From Owenia fusiformis (lineage: Eukaryota > Annelida > Polychaeta > Sabellida > Oweniidae): a DNA stretch of 64,000 bases. Position 1 is the stretch's first letter. Each line of letters opens with the position of its first letter. The notes below the pieces were generated by a model. The model was not told the origin of the DNA. It searched no databases and worked only from the letters and a program-made list of their open reading frames with translations. Shown here piece after piece: positions 1-12,225 of this stretch. Position numbers and translations under genes: made by a program. The stretch is taken from NCBI GenBank assembly GCA_903813345.2, contig CAIIXF020000004.1, positions 4,545,525 to 4,609,524 of the forward strand, written 5' to 3'.

Positions 1-2011
1 ATTATCCTTCCAGTTATCAAAATTGTTTAACATGATTTTTGCATGTGGCCAATTTCCTAGTTGCTGGAAACTTGGAAACATTTCTCCAATTTATAAGAAG
101 TCTGATAGATCTCAAGTTGAGAATTATAGACCGATTACTTTGCTAAGCACTTTTTCCAAAATTTTTGAAAAAGTTGTGCATAATCGCATTTTAACGCATC
201 TACTTGAAAATAACCTTCTTTATCAATTTCAATCTGGATTTCTTCCAGGACACAACACTGAGCTACAACTTTTAGCAATAACTGATTATATCTTTAACGA
301 AATGGAAAAAGGTAACTGTGTTAATTCTGTTTATTTAGACGTGGCGTCTGCTTTTGATACTGTACCGCATAACTTACTCATTCACAAGATGAAATCATAT
401 GGAATTCAAGGTAAATTAGCCGACCTCTGCTCTTCTTACTTAGAAAATCGAAAAGTCTGTGTCACTGTAGATGATCACACATCAAACTTCTCTCCTGACC
501 ACTTCATAAACTCCGGTGTGCCTCAGGGCTCCATAATCGGACCCCTGATGTTTCTGATATACATAAATGACCTCCCTGACACTCTGACCTCGAAAACTTT
601 TATCTATGCAGATGATACCTCCTTATACTCTTTCTTTCACCCTTCTGGTAATCAAACTGGCCAACTCCAAAATGACCTAAATCTTTTAAGTGCATGGTCT
701 AGAACCTGGCAATTGAAATTTAAAGCATCTAAAAGTGCTCATTTAATTTTTCGCTCAACCCGACTAAAAAATATTCAAATGTCTCCGCTTTACTTTGATG
801 GTGAAATGATCCCCCAAAAGCAATCACACAAGCACCTGGGTTTCATCTTAGATGAGAATTTGACTTTTAATGACCATATAAACTATCTGTCTAATAAAGT
901 TCAAAAACTGTTAAATCCTTTGAAGCTCATATCAAACAAAATACAATCGCACCATCTTGAAATAATGTATAATTCATATTTGGCGTCTCATTTTGACTAT
1001 TGTAGCTCCATTTACGGATCGTCATCCCTGGCGGCCTTGTCAAAGCTTGACAAAATCCACTACCAAGCTGCTGTTATATGTGCTGGGGTACTGCATGGCT
1101 CTAACACCTCAAAAACTTTAAAATGTTTACAGTGGAAATCGCTTACTGACAAAAGACACGAAAAAAATCTAAGACTGATGTTCAAAATTGTAAGAAAGGA
1201 AGTGCCTTATTATGTCCATAGTCTTTTTGACCAACATCGCAACCAAGCAACTAGAATTTTAAGACACTCTTTACCCTTTTCCTGCCCAAGAAATATTTCA
1301 ATGAGACTCTCCAAAGCACCAGTTTTAAAACTTATAAATGATTGGAACCAACTAAGCCAGACTTTTCGTGAAATTCAAACCATTTCTAGATTCAAAAGCT
1401 CTATTAAACAGATATTTATCCCTATTTCAAACTTCATACCAACTACAAAACTAAATTTAAGTAGAACCAACGAAAAACTGCTAAATAGGCTTCGAGTTGA
1501 TTTTGCCCTTAAAGACCATTTCTTTACTCATAATTTTACTGGAATAATTGACAACAAATGCCTCTGTGGCTCTACTGAAGACACAAAGCATTTCATTCTA
1601 ACCTGCCCTCGCCATACCCATGAACGTAATAAAATGATGACTGCACTTCGTGAACAAAATTTATTGTTTGATACTCAACTTATTTCTAGTAAGACAGAAC
1701 AGGTCAAATACTTAATTTATGAAAATGAACTCACTATTGATTCTCAGAAAATCCTGATAGATATAGTGATGCAATTTGTACAGGCCTGTTATAAGTTTCC
1801 ATCAAATTAATGTTTTTCTCATTTGTATCTTGTGACAACCCCCCCCTCCCTCCCAACCTCTCACATTACCAATAAACCATCTATGATTACTGTAATTAAT
1901 CCTCTATTGTAATTTAAACTACCTAGAATGCCTATGGCGATTGGTAGTAGATATTTTGTGTATTTTTTGTTTATGAAGGAAATAAATAATATGTTAAAAA
2001 AAAAAAAAAAA
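1..2011 (+). mobile_element. Non-LTR retrotransposon (CR1/Jockey-type LINE), 3' part
   Basis: The element enters from the left edge with its reverse-transcriptase frame already open and ends in an untemplated-looking run of 16 A (1996-2011). An AATAAA signal at 1981-1986 lies just before the tail. The 3' UTR (1811-1995) has a C-rich tract near 1839-1855. The poly(A) tail and single long ORF fit the Jockey/CR1 side of the LINE tree. Sequence right after the tail (2012-2135) matches a second locus at 51347-51470, so the LINE sits beside or inside an older dispersed repeat. The 5' end, endonuclease and target duplication are outside the window. Confidence 0.93.
2..1810 (+). CDS. LINE reverse transcriptase (ORF2, C-terminal part)
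   Basis: The frame is open from base 2, so the ATG at 23 is internal and not a start. The protein begins at the RT fingers (WKLGNISPIYKKSD, NYRPITLLS). It continues through the palm (AFDTVPHNLL), the GVPQGSIIGPLMFLIYINDLP block and the catalytic YADD at 605-616. The thumb and a C-terminal Cys/His knuckle (CLCGSTEDTKHFILTC, near 1561-1608) follow. This is the usual order for CR1/Jockey ORF2 after the endonuclease. There is no stop or frameshift over 600 codons, so the copy may be young. Its role is target-primed reverse transcription in the nucleus. Clade assignment is by motif memory only. Confidence 0.95.
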   Translation, partial: LSFQLSKLFNMIFACGQFPSCWKLGNISPIYKKSDRSQVENYRPITLLSTFSKIFEKVVHNRILTHLLENNLLYQFQSGFLPGHNTELQLLAITDYIFNEMEKGNCVNSVYLDVASAFDTVPHNLLIHKMKSYGIQGKLADLCSSYLENRKVCVTVDDHTSNFSPDHFINSGVPQGSIIGPLMFLIYINDLPDTLTSKTFIYADDTSLYSFFHPSGNQTGQLQNDLNLLSAWSRTWQLKFKASKSAHLIFRSTRLKNIQMSPLYFDGEMIPQKQSHKHLGFILDENLTFNDHINYLSNKVQKLLNPLKLISNKIQSHHLEIMYNSYLASHFDYCSSIYGSSSLAALSKLDKIHYQAAVICAGVLHGSNTSKTLKCLQWKSLTDKRHEKNLRLMFKIVRKEVPYYVHSLFDQHRNQATRILRHSLPFSCPRNISMRLSKAPVLKLINDWNQLSQTFREIQTISRFKSSIKQIFIPISNFIPTTKLNLSRTNEKLLNRLRVDFALKDHFFTHNFTGIIDNKCLCGSTEDTKHFILTCPRHTHERNKMMTALREQNLLFDTQLISSKTEQVKYLIYENELTIDSQKILIDIVMQFVQACYKFPSN

Positions 2012-2135
2012 TTTCCTTACTGGCCCTGACTGTTTATAAATAATAAGGAAAATAAGTGTAATTAGTTCATCATATAAATCAATAGAGAGTAGGACCAACA
2101 TTTGATAGGACCACCTACCCTTTTACACCGGGATT
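2012..2135 (+). repeat. Dispersed repeat, copy 1
   Basis: The stretch from CCTTACTGGCCCTGA to TTTTACACCGG matches 51347-51470 in the same orientation, with scattered substitutions. It abuts the LINE poly(A) tail, so its left part may have been removed or displaced by that insertion. No coding potential is seen. Confidence 0.8.
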
Positions 2136-5100
2136 CATTTGTTTTAATCAATTTAAATTTTTACTTTCCATTGAGTAATCTTTGTTTAGAAACATTCAAA
2201 GATATGCATTGTCTCATAGGTTTCTTTCCCGGAAAATCAGCGATGTCCCTTGAAATTGCTTAATATGTAATATCTTAAAAACCTTAGATAGTTATATATT
2301 TAGACAAACGTATGAGCTCAGTTATATTGCCGATATATTGAGGAAATCAACAGAAATGTTAGAATTGAACGCAATTTCAGCTTTCTACAATTAAATGGAA
2401 TTCCCGCCGAGTGACAGGAACGTAGTCACCTAACTTGAACCGAGGCAATCAATCAGATACAGAGCTTTTATTTTAATTTCTAACAAATTTCCGACCCTCC
2501 AGTTAATATTCAATTTCTATATACAATCAAGAGACCGTAAAGGTAGACGTCGGTATCTGACAGTTTGAGAGTCTCAGGAAACTGGGCAATTTAGACACAT
2601 TCAGCCTAATTTTCGTTATTGCTAAAAAGCGGATCTCAAAACTGGACACGATAATCCTACCAACGGTACCAAATCATACCAATCATATGTTGTTACAGTG
2701 TATTAAATTCTTTTTTGGACCTTCCTTTCTGACAGCCTAGTTGGCGAGTATACGGATGAACCTGTTTTACATAACCCAATGCAAAATAATATCAAGATGT
2801 ACTCTTAATAGAAGAATATCTAAATAGCTTTGAAATCTCGCTAATTCTCGTTTTTCATGAGATTTTAAAAGAATTACATTTTTTACCTCTATAATGACTT
2901 TAATACTTTTCTTTATTTTTTTGATAGCATATTTGCATTCAGTGACAACTTTTCTCCGATAATAGCTTTGATTTACACTGTTATGTCATTTAAATCATTT
3001 TCCATGACATAAAAAAACTTGGGCCAAATCTCCATTGGTGCAATGCTAAAATTCATTAAAACCTTGCCTTATTTGTGCGACAACCAACATTTTCGTGTTT
3101 AATCACAATATGTACAGTACCTTGACAGGGTCGTCCAAGAGTATGTCATTCGAGTTTCAGACATATTCAACCAACACTTTTTGATAAATAATGAAATTAA
3201 GTGACTATTGCAAGTTTCAGGCATTGAAGTGAATGGAGGATTGGCCCAAGCCGAAGGGAAAATCGCTTATTCCCACGTAACCGAGATCTTTAGTCACATA
3301 GTTCCGATATCAGGCGATCTTTTAAACTTTAATATTACATACTAATTAATGGGTCTCTTTTTTCTTATTATGTGATCATTCTTTTCTTTTAGACAACATT
3401 TCGTATAACATACATTCAAACTAATTGTATACGCTACTCTTCAATCAATTCAAAGTACGAACTATCAGATAATTTTATGTTATCATTACACAAAAATGAA
3501 GATATAATATTGATAAATATGTTTATTGGCCGTAATGAGATTGTATACCTTGATCAAAGTGTCTACTCGATCATAGTATTGCGCGCAAAGTATAACTGAT
3601 GGGCAAAAGAGAACGTGCTAATGGAAGGGTATCAGATGTTGTGACAATAATCCAGTGTTTGTTCGCATGCGAAATAATACGATACATCACTGGGCATCAG
3701 TTAGACACTGGATGAAAAAGATCAAAATATCGTCAAGGTAATACACTCATGAAGGTTTCAGACACGACTGTCTTTTCCACACCATTCGGGACTTGATGTT
3801 ATAATTTGCACTCTGGTGTTCGAAATTTATTCCAGTTCTTGAGTCTTCGTTTTTACATTTTTGAAGAATGTGTAGGGATATCCTTATAATGACTGCGATG
3901 TCCGGAGGTCCGTGGTTTAAAATGTTGCTATGATCCCGGGGCTATGATTTGATTTGGCTTGTGGGGTATGTTCATCGATGTCCTTATATAACGCTAGTGT
4001 CCTGGTTCTTGTCCAGTGGCCCATGCTTTGCAATATCCTAAAAACACAAACCCACTGCCTAATTATTCCTTGCAATTGGCACTTCAAATATTTTGAAAAC
4101 ACTGAAGTTCATTTACAGAAAAACTGTTCCTTATAATTTCTAAAATGTTTCTAATAGTAGTCTGATATACTAGACACCGGTGCTACTTTAAGAAAGGGGT
4201 TATGCTCAAAACATAGGATCAGTTATAATTATCGGAATTATCCCATCCGAACCAGTAACGACTGGTATTAGCACATCAATGAATGACATAACGGACATAA
4301 CATACTTCTAATTCTAACAATTATTCCTTATAAATTCTTTGATGTGACATTAGTCAACCTTTTTGATAAATTATGTGTAGCAATGGTAAAATGTGTAAAT
4401 TGTCAAGTGAGATCCACTTCAAAAATAATTCTAATTATCACCATTTTCACAAAACTAAACCACAGGACCATTGTATGTTTCATTTATACGGAAGCCAATC
4501 CAAGCCAGTTTTTATAAATTATGAAAGTGATACACATGTAGACTCCCCTCAATACGTTTTGCAATCTTAAACTTATGGAGGGGTGTGTAGGTATACCTGT
4601 TGAAAGCTAGGGGTTCTATAACAACTATTGTTTGTCAGAATATAGCCAAAGTATGGCGCCAATGACTTAATATTAAGGGCACTATTTAGATCTGTAGAGG
4701 CGACAAAATTGCAAGCAACACGTTCAATAGACCATTTGCTATATATTAATAGCGAAATGGATGAACAGATGACAAAGGGGGTGTTGGTAAGGCCAGTATA
4801 CCAGTCGTAGTATATAAAACTATCAGGATATCACTTAAAGAGGGACATGGGGTATAAATAGGAGCCAAATAAATGGAACAGCCAAAATAACTGTATTTTT
4901 GATATTTTCACAAAGCTGGTCAATTTTCTCATATTTCATATTGATTGAGAAGATGTATTGGTTCCAATTTTGTTATGTGTATCTTTCAATGTTTTTAAAT
5001 TCATATTCTGCAGTTAGATTTCAACTTCATCATTTTGTTAGATTGTGATAGGACATTAAAAAACACTGATAACATTTTTCAAATTTAAAAGTCCTCAAGA

Positions 5101-5323
5101 TTAGCCAATCAAAAGCAAGTAATGCTGTTAATTAACCTTACTAATCCTTACTATCTGTACCATGTTGAAGGGTGGATGTAACCTGATATTTTAATGAGAG
5201 TCGTTAGCAACTTTAAAACCGGCCTTTGTTACTTATCAAGCATTTTCATTGGCATTTCGTATGTAAAGTTCCACTGGCATTTAACTAGTATATGAAATCG
5301 TTTACATGTGGATTGTGATTTAA
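2136..5323. other. Gene-free AT-rich stretch
   Basis: No credible gene, RNA or repeat structure was found. The only open frames are under 70 codons, overlap on both strands (for example 3917-4136) and show no domain. Confidence 0.6.
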
Positions 5324-6490
5324 TATTGGTAAGGCACTTGAGCATAATGTAATACTACAATTCCCTGAACAAGTTCATAAATACTTAAACCTATTTGTAA
5401 TACTACAGTTTTCTGAACAAGTATAGAATACTTATAAATAATGTAATACTACAAGAGATCCTTAAATATTATGTTATACTACAATTCTCTTAATAAGTTC
5501 ATAAATACTTGAACATAATGTTATACGTCAAGCTCTACAATTTCTCCAACCGGTTTGTACTTGAGCATTACGTAATACTGCAAGTCTCTGAACAATTAAA
5601 TAAACCATTAAACATATAACAATGCTACAATTTTGTACATGATGTAAAACTACAATTCCCAGAACAAATTAATACATACTTGAATAATACTACAATTCCC
5701 TGAACAAATTAAAACATACTTGAATATGATGTAATACTACAATTCCCTGAACAAATTAATACAAACTTGAACATGATGTAATACTACAATTCCCTGAACA
5801 AATTAATACATACAAGTACTTGAATATGATGTAATACTACAATTCCCTGAAAAAATTAATACATACAGGTACTTGAATATGACAGTTCCCTAAACAAATT
5901 AATACATACTTGAATATGATGTAATACTACAATTCCAGAACAAATTAATACATACTTGAATATGATGTTATACTACAATTCCCTGGACAAAATTAATACA
6001 TACTTGAATATGATGTAATACTACAATTCCCTTAACAAATTAATACATACTTGAATATGATGTAATACTACAATTCCCTGAAAAAATTAATTCATACAAG
6101 TACTTGAATATGATGTAATACTACAATTCCCGGAACAAATTAATACATACTTGAATATGATGTAATACTAGAATTCTCTGAACAAATCAATACATACTTG
6201 AATATGATGTAATTCTACAGTTCTCTTAACAAGTTAGTAATTATTTTAACATTATGTTATACAACAATTCTCTAGCAAACAACGAAGTATATAAATACAT
6301 GAACATCAGTAAATACAATTCTCTTAACAAGTTACGAACTATTTTTACACTTTGTAATACCACAATTTGTTAATAGATATTTTAACATTATGTACTACTA
6401 CAATTCTCTGCACAAGCTAATAGATGCTTTAACATTATGTAATATAACAATTCTCTGAACGAGTTAGTTATGCAAGAGTTCAAGTCTCTG
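5324..6490. repeat. Minisatellite, unit about 50 bp
   Basis: More than 20 imperfect head-to-tail copies of a unit around 45-55 bp. The core reads roughly ACTTGAATATGATGTAATAC then TACAATTCCCTGAACAAATTAATACAT. Copies in the middle (about 5640-6200) are most alike, while both edges are more diverged and vary in length, as expected from unequal exchange. Some copies carry small insertions (ACAAGT, ACAGGT before TACTTGAATATG). No open frame runs through it. It is not a CRISPR array: there are no unique spacers and the context is eukaryotic. Confidence 0.95.
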
Positions 6491-6504
6491 ACAAGTTGAC
6501 CTTT

Positions 6505-6780
6505 CAATAAATGAGCCTGGCCATGGGAAAACCGTTCTTATCACAACAATTAAAATTGTGCTAAAGAGCCAATAATGTGCTCAATATTAAGAGGAAAATG
6601 TGCTAAATTCAAATCAGTCTTTTTGGTCTATACCTGCAAGGAAAACATGTTAAGACACAAGCCATGGCTCATTTGAAAGGTCTCCTTGTGATTTTTAAGA
6701 TAAAAATCAAAATATTGAACAAATATGTGATAAGACCCCTTTTCCCGTGACCTGGCTCAAATATAATAGTTCCATTTTTC
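6505..6780 (+). repeat. Dispersed repeat with second copy at 51624
   Basis: Begins AAATGAGCCTGGCCATGGGA and ends TGACCTGGCTCAAATATA. Matches 51624-51826 in the same orientation, except that this copy holds about 60 extra bases in the middle. Its outer ends (GAGCCTGGCCAT... and ...GACCTGGCTC) are short inverted repeats, suggesting a small nonautonomous DNA element. Confidence 0.8.
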
Positions 6781-8203
6781 AGTAAGATCAAGTAATTAGA
6801 AAATAAGAGATCGTTGCTATAATTTTAGTAATAACATTTACAGATTCATTACGTCTACTTGATTTAAGCTCATAAATTGCTTGACTCGAATTAAGCTTGC
6901 ATGACCGAGTCTTCAGAATGATTATTAGACTATATCCACTACTTATGAATTAATTCATAGTTATTAAATAAACCCAGTTAGCTTAATATAAGCTTGGGTT
7001 TAAGGAAATAGAAAGGAAGTCATTTATATCTAAGTTCTATACGTAATGAAACGATGGGGTGATTTAGAGTCAAGGCAAGCAGTAATTATCCAAGTAAGTA
7101 AAGGACGCAACCTAGGATTTATACGGTTTAAAGTGACAAAACGGCCTAAATTCATTGTTCTAACCATGGGAATTGTAACGACTTGGCTGAAAAATGCCAA
7201 TATCTTTATTTCTCCTCACTAGTAATATAAATACTACGCCTGGTGATCGAAAAAATGAACGAAGAAGGGCGGAGATCTGTTTAAAAAGGCGCAACGTCAA
7301 CATTTTTTGGTAAAAACCATGCAGTGGAGGTATACATAATTTTTAATTACAATTACGTTGCTTTTTTAAATAAAAGTTGCAAACCGTTGTAACAAGGACT
7401 AGATTTGATAATTATGATATAAGATAGATATAAACACGTTTTTACGCTTTTCTCAAACTTGATGTAAAATAACAAGCCAAGGTACTGTCTACTTACTTCA
7501 GAAACTAGCACTTTGTCCTTCGAAACATTTCTGATACTCGTGTATACAATTTTTTTATGTTTCACTGTTTCTATTGAATTTCCAAAGCAAATGGATAATC
7601 TCTTCTTGTTTATTTTCAGATATGTTTTTTCTCGGTACTGCTTTTTAATCACGACAATGGTGTCAATAATTTTACTGTCGTAAAGTAACCCAGGTTGACA
7701 CATGAACGAACCAGTTTACGACACTTCAAAATAAAGCAACATAGACCTAGAAACGCATAAATGATATATTATGATTGTGATGTTATTCTGATACCATTAC
7801 AGGCTAACCAAAGTGGTGATTAATGTTCTACTGTAGTTAGATGTCAGCAATGGATGGAATACTCACAGGATATTAATTGGAAATGGAGACTATTCATGGA
7901 ATATTTAAGCAATTTAGTTGATTTTCACATATAACAGCGCAGACTATAATATACAAAGGAGGCTTATACAGAGTGAATTGTGCCATAGGTATATAAAGCT
8001 AGAAATGTCGAGGCGTATCTATCTGAATCCTGGAATACCCCAAATTAATTTGCATTTTAAAATGTACTCGTATTCAATAGTTTCAAGTGAATTGATTTAA
8101 AATGATATTAGAAGCATCTAAAGAGACATAAAAACAAACTTGCATACGATTTAAACGAGTAACCAATTGGAAATTGTATCGTGGAAAGTTTAAATTGCAA
8201 ACA
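6781..8203. other. Upstream region of the first GPCR gene
   Basis: No gene recognised. A 116-codon frame on the minus strand (7353-7703) shows no domain and is probably chance. The last few hundred bases presumably include the promoter and 5' UTR of the gene starting at 8204, but I see no distinctive promoter motif. Confidence 0.5.
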
Positions 8204-9382
8204 ATGAAGTTGTTTGATATTACGACGGTAAGAAACGTTAACGACACCATTGTTTATAATTATTCGACAACATTTAAATTAGAGTCAGATTTGTCGATCA
8301 TCACATTCACAGTACTATCGACAATTCTTTGTTTAGCTGCGATTACGGCGAATTTCACTACAATGCTGATCGTGATCCTTCTACCAAAGCAAACACCATT
8401 CACGAAATTATTCATCAATTTAGCAACATGTGATATTCTGGGAACTATTGCTATTTATGTTGGCGATGTTGCATTTAGAGCTGGGACACATTGGAACCTT
8501 CCGATTGAAACGTGTAATATGCTCTTCAAAATTGGAGGGACATGCTTCAGTTTGTTTTTCTTCACGTCAGCCGTGACGCTGCTCGTGTTCGCCTTAATGC
8601 GGTACATCGGCATCACAAAACCACACTCATTCAAATCACTCTTTGAAAGTACTACAAAGGTCGTGCTGTATATTGTGCTCTGCTGGATAATATCACTCTG
8701 TTTCACATTACCCACTATCGTATGTGATAATGCGAAACAGAGGTGTAACAATTTATCGATTTACTCGCCGAGTGGCTGTATGTCAAAAAGTGCCTACAAA
8801 TTTTGCACGAACTATAAATACATCTGGGCGGGAGGTAAAGCTTCAATTCTGGTCATTGTTGTTTTTCTTTATCTGAGTCTCTCGCGAGATTTATTTGTGA
8901 GATCTGCATCGTTCAGTTCCAGTAAACGTAACAACAATACATCGACTCGGGACCCTGGGAAAGATAAACATGCTTTTATTACAATATTGATCCTACTTGT
9001 GATATTGGTTGCCACAGGTGTGCCATATATTACAGTGAAGGTGTTTAGGAGAGCCTATTATGACCAAACAACAATCAGTGTCTATAACAACTTCGTTGCA
9101 TATTTTCCATATATAAACTTTATCCTAGATCCTATTGTTTACAGCATCCGGTCATCGGATATACACACAACATATAAATGCTTATTTCGGCAACTATGCT
9201 CTTATCAAAAGTGCATGACGCAGCAGGAGCGTACCGACAATAAGTACACAGTGAGTCATAATAGCCACGACAAGCCAGTTGTCATAGCGATTAATGATTT
9301 GAAAACAAAACCAGAAAGTGTCAAGGATAGTCATGTTCGAATAGCCATGAGAGATACATCTACAAAACCAGAACTTGTTTAA
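8204..9382 (+). CDS. Class A (rhodopsin-like) GPCR, orphan, MECA-like
   Basis: Single-exon gene of 392 aa. The open frame extends 10 codons upstream, but the first ATG is at 8204. The N-terminus has sequons at N13 and N19. Seven membrane segments lie near residues 32-60 (N50, the TM1 Asn), 68-87 (D77 in TM2), 107-133, 154-175 (W161 in TM4), 207-228, 257-279 and 294-315. DRY is replaced by MRY (132-134), TM6 has GVPY without CWxP, and TM7 has DPIVY instead of NPxxY. The TM3 cysteine is not at its usual spacing from the MRY arginine, and TM5 lacks its proline. These features recall MECA-group receptors, but the ligand is unknown. The second extracellular loop is short (one sequon), unlike the two paralogues in this window. 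A possible AATAAA lies at 9511. Role: plasma-membrane receptor, probably G-protein coupled. Confidence 0.93.
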   Translation: MKLFDITTVRNVNDTIVYNYSTTFKLESDLSIITFTVLSTILCLAAITANFTTMLIVILLPKQTPFTKLFINLATCDILGTIAIYVGDVAFRAGTHWNLPIETCNMLFKIGGTCFSLFFFTSAVTLLVFALMRYIGITKPHSFKSLFESTTKVVLYIVLCWIISLCFTLPTIVCDNAKQRCNNLSIYSPSGCMSKSAYKFCTNYKYIWAGGKASILVIVVFLYLSLSRDLFVRSASFSSSKRNNNTSTRDPGKDKHAFITILILLVILVATGVPYITVKVFRRAYYDQTTISVYNNFVAYFPYINFILDPIVYSIRSSDIHTTYKCLFRQLCSYQKCMTQQERTDNKYTVSHNSHDKPVVIAINDLKTKPESVKDSHVRIAMRDTSTKPELV

Positions 9383-9649
9383 ATGCTTGCAGAATTACTT
9401 ACAATGTATCTATTGGTATCTCATGCAAAGGTCACATTTGTTATGGCGACTGACGATCAGTAATGTCTGCGGTCAGTAACATTAAAACGGTCGCCCTAGA
9501 ACTCGTGGTTAATAAATGATGACGCATGGTCAGCTTAGGGCGGCTCTTATTGAGGGCATAGTTCCAAAACCGAGCTAAAACCAGGGTTAAGACGCAAGCG
9601 GGCCGCATGAAGGCCCTCACTAAATGATTAATGTCCGAAGGCACGTGCC

Positions 9650-10215
9650 GTATATAGGGTGTTTCATATGTATGTACCCTATCATGTTATATATCATTTT
9701 GTTTCTTGTGAAAAGTTACAAGTCTGTTACATTACATCAGATCGCAAAGTTTCAGAATTCGGGGGTATCCTTGAAAAAAGATACAATGTATCTAGGTATG
9801 TGGGTATGGGGTCATGTAGGGGGAATTTCTGGTTATTTCGAGGGCAATTTGAGGAAAAAATTAGTTTCTCTATTGCAGAGTTATGCACGAAGATATATAG
9901 ATGGGATAAATGCTGTATCTTATAGGGAGGCCAGGGACTCTGGTGCGACCTCTGTCACTAGAAATAGGTACGAGACAAAGTAAACAGATCATCTCACTGA
10001 ATCCAAGAATGAACAGAAATTCCCCTCGGAACGATCCATACCTACATACTTTGATACATTGTATCTTTTTTCAATGACACCACTGAGTTCTGAAACTTTG
10101 CAACCTTATGTAACTGTCCAAAAGGAACAAAATGATATATAACATGATAGGGTGGCAATACTACATGTATGCGTTTATGGGGGGAGGGGTGCATACATAT
10201 GAAGCACCTTTTATA
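9650..10215. mobile_element. Foldback (long inverted repeat) element
   Basis: Left arm about 9650-9815 and right arm about 10040-10215 are reverse complements with moderate divergence. The shared core includes CCCTATCATGTTATATATCA, then GCAAAGTTTCAGAA and AAAAAGATACAATGTATC. The centre (about 9816-10040) is unique. No transposase is present. Open frames inside it are by-products of the palindrome. Confidence 0.85.
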
Positions 10216-11050
10216 CATTTTAGTACAGTTAAAATATGATCGAACTTAGCTAGGCAAAGTGTGTCAAATTCAAGCTAAGGAAAACACAGTATTTTAAATA
10301 ATGTATATGTATGAAATAATCAACCAGCTGCAAGCACCCTCTTTAATGCACTTGAGCTATTTTAAGATTCTAGTGAAACTGATAACATCAGATTCATGGT
10401 TGAGGGAAATTCTATAAATATTATTTTAGGGAAAAATAAGCCAAGTGCTTATTATGGTCAAATGTTTCATTATGTCTGAAGGTCTAATGGTAAGTGATGA
10501 CCTAGTTGACCATTGCAGAAACGTTTCCTTGCAAAATCATTATTTTACGTGATATTGTATTAGATATATTGCAAAATCGTAAAAGGAAGATTAAATTAAT
10601 ATGTCCTTTGTACATATGAATTAGTGTTAACATTACCCTACCGAACGACATCACCCTGTCTATCAAAACATTCATGACTTGTCATATAGAACATGGGCCA
10701 AATAGTTCAAATTTTAGTCGAAATTTCATATATGCTTGAAAAAAGGGTGGTACTATCTGCAATGAATGTCACGAAACAAATGAAATTATTTCTTAAAATG
10801 AGAAGCTTTCATGCAAAACTTTTTGAACGACACTTTTTCTTTGAAGATGGTGTATAAAATGGTGTTTGGAAAATAGTCACTGGAAGGATAACAGAGGACT
10901 TTCCATAGAAATTTTTTGAGATCAGCATTTTTAAAACTCAACATTTTCTTCTATTTGATTGCATCTTCTATCTTATTGGCCAACTCTACTTATGTATGTA
11001 AAACATGTTCATGAAGTGATTAGAGTTTACGATTAGGAACACAGTAAATA
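10216..11050. other. Gene-free stretch
   Basis: Nothing with coding, RNA or repeat character was recognised. Confidence 0.5.
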
Positions 11051-11084
11051 AACAACACAAATGGACATTTATAGTTTTCCATGA

Positions 11085-11580
11085 ATCATATAAACAAACT
11101 AAGATTTTCGACATCTAAAATGTCACTCGACTTTTTGGCAATTAAAAGTCCCTGCCTGCATTTAGTAGTCATATATTGTCATGTGCATACTTTTGAAGCC
11201 TTATCCTAATTATTTCACAAACCTTTTGTTGATTCTGCAATAGTTTCCAATTTGTAAACAGCATTTAGCCTTTTTAATTGGGAACTTTTTAGAAATTTCC
11301 AAAATGGCTGCCATGTGATTCCAGAATTAACATGAGTGTGATGTGACATCACAGTTGCTCATTCCTAGGTAACAACAAGATCACAATTGCTCGTTTCTAG
11401 GTAGCAACAAGAATATATTTGGAGAAACAATAAAAGGTAAGTGGAATAGATTAGAAGATGGTTTCAAGTTACCACAGAAGTCAATTTAAAACTCAAGAAT
11501 GCTTTCTTTGACTCATAATCACAAAAAGGTCGAGTGGCATTTTAAATGTTGAAGAGCTTAGTTTTAGTTTAATATGTCGA
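11085..11580. repeat. Imperfect inverted repeat with small internal tandem duplication
   Basis: Around 11095-11145 (AAACTAAGATTTTCGACATC, then AAAATGTCACTCGACTTTTTG) pairs with 11520-11575 in inverted orientation. Between them, 11336-11410 has two copies of a unit of about 45 bp containing CACAGTTGCTCATTCCTAGGTAACAACAAGA. Probably a decayed nonautonomous transposon. Confidence 0.5.
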
Positions 11581-12225
11581 GAAATTACAAAACAGGTTCC
11601 CACTCCCCCTGACTAATTTATAGGATTGTAACAATCTGCGTACCACTAGGCAGATACATTAATATCAGAATATATCCAGTTCCTTTTAAAGCTTAGGAAG
11701 GAATGGGAATGCGACCTCATGCTATTCTAAACTGAACGCTGGGTTTCAATTCGTAACATTTTCGCCATCTTTATTCAGTACAGTCACTTAGAACGAGGGG
11801 TGTCTCGGGTAGCGTATTTTAACCGATTACTTATACATGATTGTCTTAAAGGTTAAAGGGGAATTTCAAACTTACCAGCAGTCATCATTAAAACATCAGG
11901 TTACATGTACATCAATATTTTAATATGGTAAAAAACTCGAGATAAGTAAGTTTAATCATCAACACTGCTTGCGAATCAACTTTGACGATTTCTCCTATTT
12001 ATACCCTAAGGAGAGACACATCATACCCTGGTCGATTTCGCTGTTAGAGAGAAGCTTAATATGATATAAAGAGAAAGTGCCGTGAAAGTTGCTGTTGTGT
12101 GTATGGTCAAACAAATTTCAACATCGTGGATTTGTTATGGGAGGCCATATACGTTTTCAATAAACTCTGTCATCCTTTGCTTCATTAAAGAAGGTGGGAA
12201 ATAAAAAGATGAAGATTTATTAAAA

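Noticed and set aside
5324-6490. CRISPR-like array of regular repeats
   Set aside because: Units are directly adjacent with no unique spacers, and the DNA is clearly eukaryotic; it is a minisatellite.
7353-7703. 116-codon minus-strand frame
   Set aside because: No domain, no signal or repeat support, and unremarkable composition; likely chance.
8455-8751. 98-codon frame antisense to the first GPCR
   Set aside because: Shadow of the receptor coding sequence.
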